Below, one piece after another: positions 61,593 to 64,000 of a stretch of 64,000 nt of DNA. Origin of the DNA: JAGWRA01 sp035534615 (GTDB taxonomy: Bacteria; Acidobacteriota; Vicinamibacteria; Vicinamibacterales; CAVVIG01); assembly GCA_035534615.1 (NCBI GenBank), contig DATLRO010000092.1, forward strand, positions 62,001 through 126,000. Direction: 5' to 3'. Position numbers and translations under genes: made by a program. How positions within the stretch are numbered: the first letter of the stretch is position 1; every line of letters starts with the position of its first letter. The notes beneath the pieces are model-generated. The model was not told the origin of the DNA and ran no database searches. It saw only the letters and a program-made list of their open reading frames with translations.

Positions 61593-61647
61593 CCCCGAGC
61601 CGGACGACCTCTCCGGCCGGCCGGGTGCCGCGTGCTAGGATTCCCGC

Positions 61648-62601
61648 GTGCGCATTCCGCTGACGCTTGCGCCGCCCGCCGCCCGCGCGTTCGACGTGGT
61701 CGGTCTTGGTCTCAACAGCGTCGACCTGCTCGCCGTCGTCGCCGAGTTTCCCGCGAACAATTCGAAGCAGCGCCTGCAGCGCTTCGCCCGCCTGCCCGGC
61801 GGCCCGACCGCGACCACGCTGGCCGGGTGCGCACGTCTCGGCTGGCGCACGCGCTACCTCGGCGCGTTCGGCGATGACGAGCACGGGCGGATGGCGCGGG
61901 AGAGCCTGGTGCAGGAAGGCGTGGACGTGTCCGGCGCCCGCGTCGTGGCCGACGCGCGGAATCAGTTCGCGGTGATCCTGGTCGACGGGACATCCGGTGA
62001 GCGGACCGTGCTGTGGGATCACGACCCGGCGCTGGATCTCGCCCCCGAGACCTGGGCCGACGCCCTGACGACCTCCGGGCGGACGCTGATCGTCGACGGC
62101 TATGAGCCGGCGGCCGCCAGCCGGGCCGCGCGCGCGGCCCGAGCCGCCGGGCTGCCGACCGCCATCGACATCGAACGGGTGCGGCCGGGGGTCGCCGACC
62201 TCCTGCGCGAGATCGATATCGTGATTGCGGCCGAGGAGTTCCCCTCCGAGTTGACCGGGCATGAGGCGACCGGGGCGGCGCTGGCCAGACTTGCCGCCGA
62301 GTGCCGTCCGGCCGTCGCTTGTGTGACACTGGGACGAGACGGAAGCCTGGCCATCTGTCAGGGACGGGAAATCCGGACGCCCGCCTATCATCTGTCGTGC
62401 GTTGATACGACCGGCGCCGGGGATGCGTTCAGAGCCGGCTTCCTTTCCGGGTGGTTGCGGGACCCGGACGGCGACCTCGAGCAGATTCTGGAGTACGCGA
62501 ACGCGGTCGCGGCGTTGAACTGCCGGGCCCTCGGCGCCCAGGCGGCGCTCCCACGCCCGGACGAGGTCGACCGGCTGGTCGGACGGGGAGCCGGAGTGTA
62601 A
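61648..62601 (+). CDS. PfkB-family sugar/nucleoside kinase
   Basis: A 317-residue ribokinase-fold enzyme. The N-terminal VVGLGLNSVDLLAVV and GGPTATTLAG substrate motif, plus the C-terminal DTTGAGDAFRAGFLSG with the catalytic Asp and anion hole, mark the PfkB family. Substrate (ribose, fructose, adenosine or other) cannot be read. GTG at 61648 is divergent from lexA. Confidence 0.87.
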   Translation: MRIPLTLAPPAARAFDVVGLGLNSVDLLAVVAEFPANNSKQRLQRFARLPGGPTATTLAGCARLGWRTRYLGAFGDDEHGRMARESLVQEGVDVSGARVVADARNQFAVILVDGTSGERTVLWDHDPALDLAPETWADALTTSGRTLIVDGYEPAAASRAARAARAAGLPTAIDIERVRPGVADLLREIDIVIAAEEFPSELTGHEATGAALARLAAECRPAVACVTLGRDGSLAICQGREIRTPAYHLSCVDTTGAGDAFRAGFLSGWLRDPDGDLEQILEYANAVAALNCRALGAQAALPRPDEVDRLVGRGAGV

Positions 62602-62742
62602 CTTCGATTCAGGGCGGCTGGTCTAAGCAACTGGAGGGCGAAGTCTGCGTCCGGAGGGCCGGACGACAGGCGGCGGGTCATGGTTCGAGGGGGCAAGCCT
62701 CGAACGCGCCCGCAGGGCGGGCGCCCCCCGGGCGAGGAGCCA

Positions 62743-63411
62743 ATGGCGAGTCCGACGAACAATGTCTGGACCAGCAAGGTGCGTCCGGAATGGGCGGTCA
62801 CGGTGGTACAGTGCGACGCGCATGCGGAAGACCGGTCAGCGAGCGCGGCTGTGGCGGCCCGTTCGCTCGACGCGCTGGATGAGTCGGGTCTCATCGACGC
62901 CTGCGTCGCCGGGAACCGCGAGGCGTTCGACCGGATCGTGGAGCGCCACCGCCGGTCGGTCTACCAGCTCTGCTATCGGTTCGCCGGGAATCACGAGGAC
63001 GCGAGCGACCTGTCCCAGGAAGTCTTCCTTCGGGCGTACCGCGGCCTCCACCGGTTCAAGCGCCAGTCGTCCCTGGCGACGTGGCTGTACCGGATTGGCG
63101 TGAACGTCTGTCTGAACCGGGCCGGTGCACGGACGCCGCAGACGGCGCCGCTGGACGAGGAGCACCCGGTCGCGGATCAGGCCGAGACGCAGAGCGAGCG
63201 GCTGCTCCGGACCGAGCGCGCTGCGCGGGTGCGGGCGGCGATCGCACGGCTGCCGCGCAAGCAGCGGGCCACGCTGATTCTGCGGATGTATCAGGATCTG
63301 CCGCACCAGGAGATTGCCCGGATTCTCGGTAGCTCGGTCGGGGCCGTGAAGGCGAACTTCTTTCACGCGCTCGGCAACCTGAAGAAGCTGCTCGGAACGG
63401 AACCGCTCTGA
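62743..63411 (+). CDS. ECF-type RNA polymerase sigma factor
   Basis: A 222-residue sigma factor. Region 2 (DASDLSQEVFLRAYRGLHRF, SLATWLYRIGVN) and region 4 (LPRKQRATLILRMYQDLPHQE, SVGAVKANFFHALGNL) are complete, separated by an acidic linker. About 55 residues precede region 2. The ATG at 62743, next to GAGGAG (62734-62739), is preferred to upstream frame extension. It is followed by its anti-sigma gene 19 bases later. Confidence 0.91.
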   Translation: MASPTNNVWTSKVRPEWAVTVVQCDAHAEDRSASAAVAARSLDALDESGLIDACVAGNREAFDRIVERHRRSVYQLCYRFAGNHEDASDLSQEVFLRAYRGLHRFKRQSSLATWLYRIGVNVCLNRAGARTPQTAPLDEEHPVADQAETQSERLLRTERAARVRAAIARLPRKQRATLILRMYQDLPHQEIARILGSSVGAVKANFFHALGNLKKLLGTEPL

Positions 63412-63430
63412 GTGGAACGGACGGACGACC

Positions 63431-64000
63431 ATGCGACACTTGTCCACCGGCGATTTGATCGACCTGGCGGAAGGCACGGCGGGAGCGGCGGCGTCGGCGC
63501 ACGCGTCGCGCTGTGCGCGGTGCCGTGCCGCCGTCGAACAGCTGCAGGCGACGATGCAGGCCACGACGGCGGTCGACGTGCCCGAGCCGTCGCCGCTGTT
63601 CTGGGACCATCTGTCGGACCGGGTGCGACAGGCAGTGGCGGCCGAAGCGGCACCGGCCAGGTGGCGCGGGCTGGGCGGGTGGCTGCTGGGCCCGCTGGGC
63701 GTCGCCGGCGCCGTGGCGCTGGTCTGGCTGGTCGTCATGGTGGGCCTGCACGTTTCCCGGAACGCTGCGCCGCTGGCGCCCGCGTCCGAACCCGCCCTGG
63801 CGCTGGCGCCCGGGCCGGCGGCCGGCCCGGCGCAGGCAGTGGAGCAGAGCGGGGCCTCTTCGGCCGATGACGTGTCGCTCCAGCTGGTGGCCGACCTGTC
63901 GAGCGGGTTGAACTGGGATCAGGCGGCCGACGCGGGAATCACGGTCAGCTCCGGCATGACCGAAATGGCGGTCGCGCAGATGTCGACCGAGGAGCGCGCC
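63431..64000 (+). CDS. Zinc-finger anti-sigma factor (3' end outside the window)
   Basis: The frame is open from ATG 63431 to the right edge, 190 codons. H24-x3-C28-x2-C31 forms the ZAS zinc site, a transmembrane helix spans about 75-102 (LLGPLGVAGAVALVWLVVMV), and the extracytoplasmic part is Pro/Ala-rich and then helical (LQLVADLSSGLNWDQAADAG). It presumably restrains the preceding sigma factor. Confidence 0.8.
   Translation, partial: MRHLSTGDLIDLAEGTAGAAASAHASRCARCRAAVEQLQATMQATTAVDVPEPSPLFWDHLSDRVRQAVAAEAAPARWRGLGGWLLGPLGVAGAVALVWLVVMVGLHVSRNAAPLAPASEPALALAPGPAAGPAQAVEQSGASSADDVSLQLVADLSSGLNWDQAADAGITVSSGMTEMAVAQMSTEERA

Noticed and set aside
1..64000. CRISPR arrays, insertion sequences, prophage or integrative elements
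   Set aside because: No spaced direct repeats, transposase, integrase or phage structural genes were found, and composition is uniform across the window.

Overview
The window is GC-rich, tightly packed chromosomal sequence with no insertion sequences, phage genes or CRISPR arrays. Several gene types point to an acidobacterium, most likely of the Vicinamibacteria type: a secreted VWFA-related protein of the acidobacterial kind, a SpoIVB-like (S55) peptidase in a genome with an outer membrane (BamD, MlaFED/MCE), a very large sigma-54 activator with kinase-like and NTPase segments, and two ECF sigma/zinc anti-sigma pairs. This assignment is inference; no rRNA is present.

Layout. 1-8.6 kb: a DHH phosphoesterase running off the left edge, a VWA protein, uvrB, an MlaE-MlaF-MCE lipid transport operon with two small membrane proteins, and an exported protein. 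8.7-12.7 kb: tRNA-Val(CAC), hpt divergent from deoC, two small proteins, an HD-GYP response regulator and tRNA-Gly(CCC). 12.7-15.9 kb: phosphomannomutase and nucleotidyltransferase for activated sugar synthesis, then pgsA. 16-23.8 kb: a long minus-strand operon, aroC-def-fmt-rsmB-PASTA-rpe-ybgC-epimerase-bamD. 24-29.5 kb: the giant sigma-54 activator and two peptide-type ABC permeases. 29.6-35.5 kb: ECF sigma and anti-sigma factors, a beta-propeller protein and an S55 peptidase.

The centrepiece is 35.58-46.4 kb, an aromatic amino acid supraoperon: an aroD-aroE fusion, trpE, trpG, trpD, trpC, trpF, trpB, trpA, chorismate mutase, DAHP synthase and tyrA, mostly with overlapping or nearly abutting ends. 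In front lies a complete transcription attenuator that is easy to miss: a sigma-70-type promoter, a 45-codon leader peptide containing Trp-Trp-Trp-Tyr-Tyr-Tyr, an antiterminator pairing just beyond those codons, and a 14-bp intrinsic terminator ending just before the first structural gene. The mixed Trp and Tyr codons match the operon's two products, so starvation for either amino acid should let transcription through.

46.4-49.6 kb: a CoA-transferase (two subunits), a thiolase and a JAMM metallopeptidase. 49.6-58.2 kb: a PKD-like exported protein, pepA, a small membrane protein, and the minus-strand operon rnj-ftsK-AMIN amidase. 58.5-61.6 kb: minus-strand nth-zincin-rsmA, a DUF3467 protein and lexA with a recognisable promoter and overlapping palindrome. 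61.6-64 kb: a PfkB-family kinase and a second ECF sigma/anti-sigma pair, cut by the right edge.
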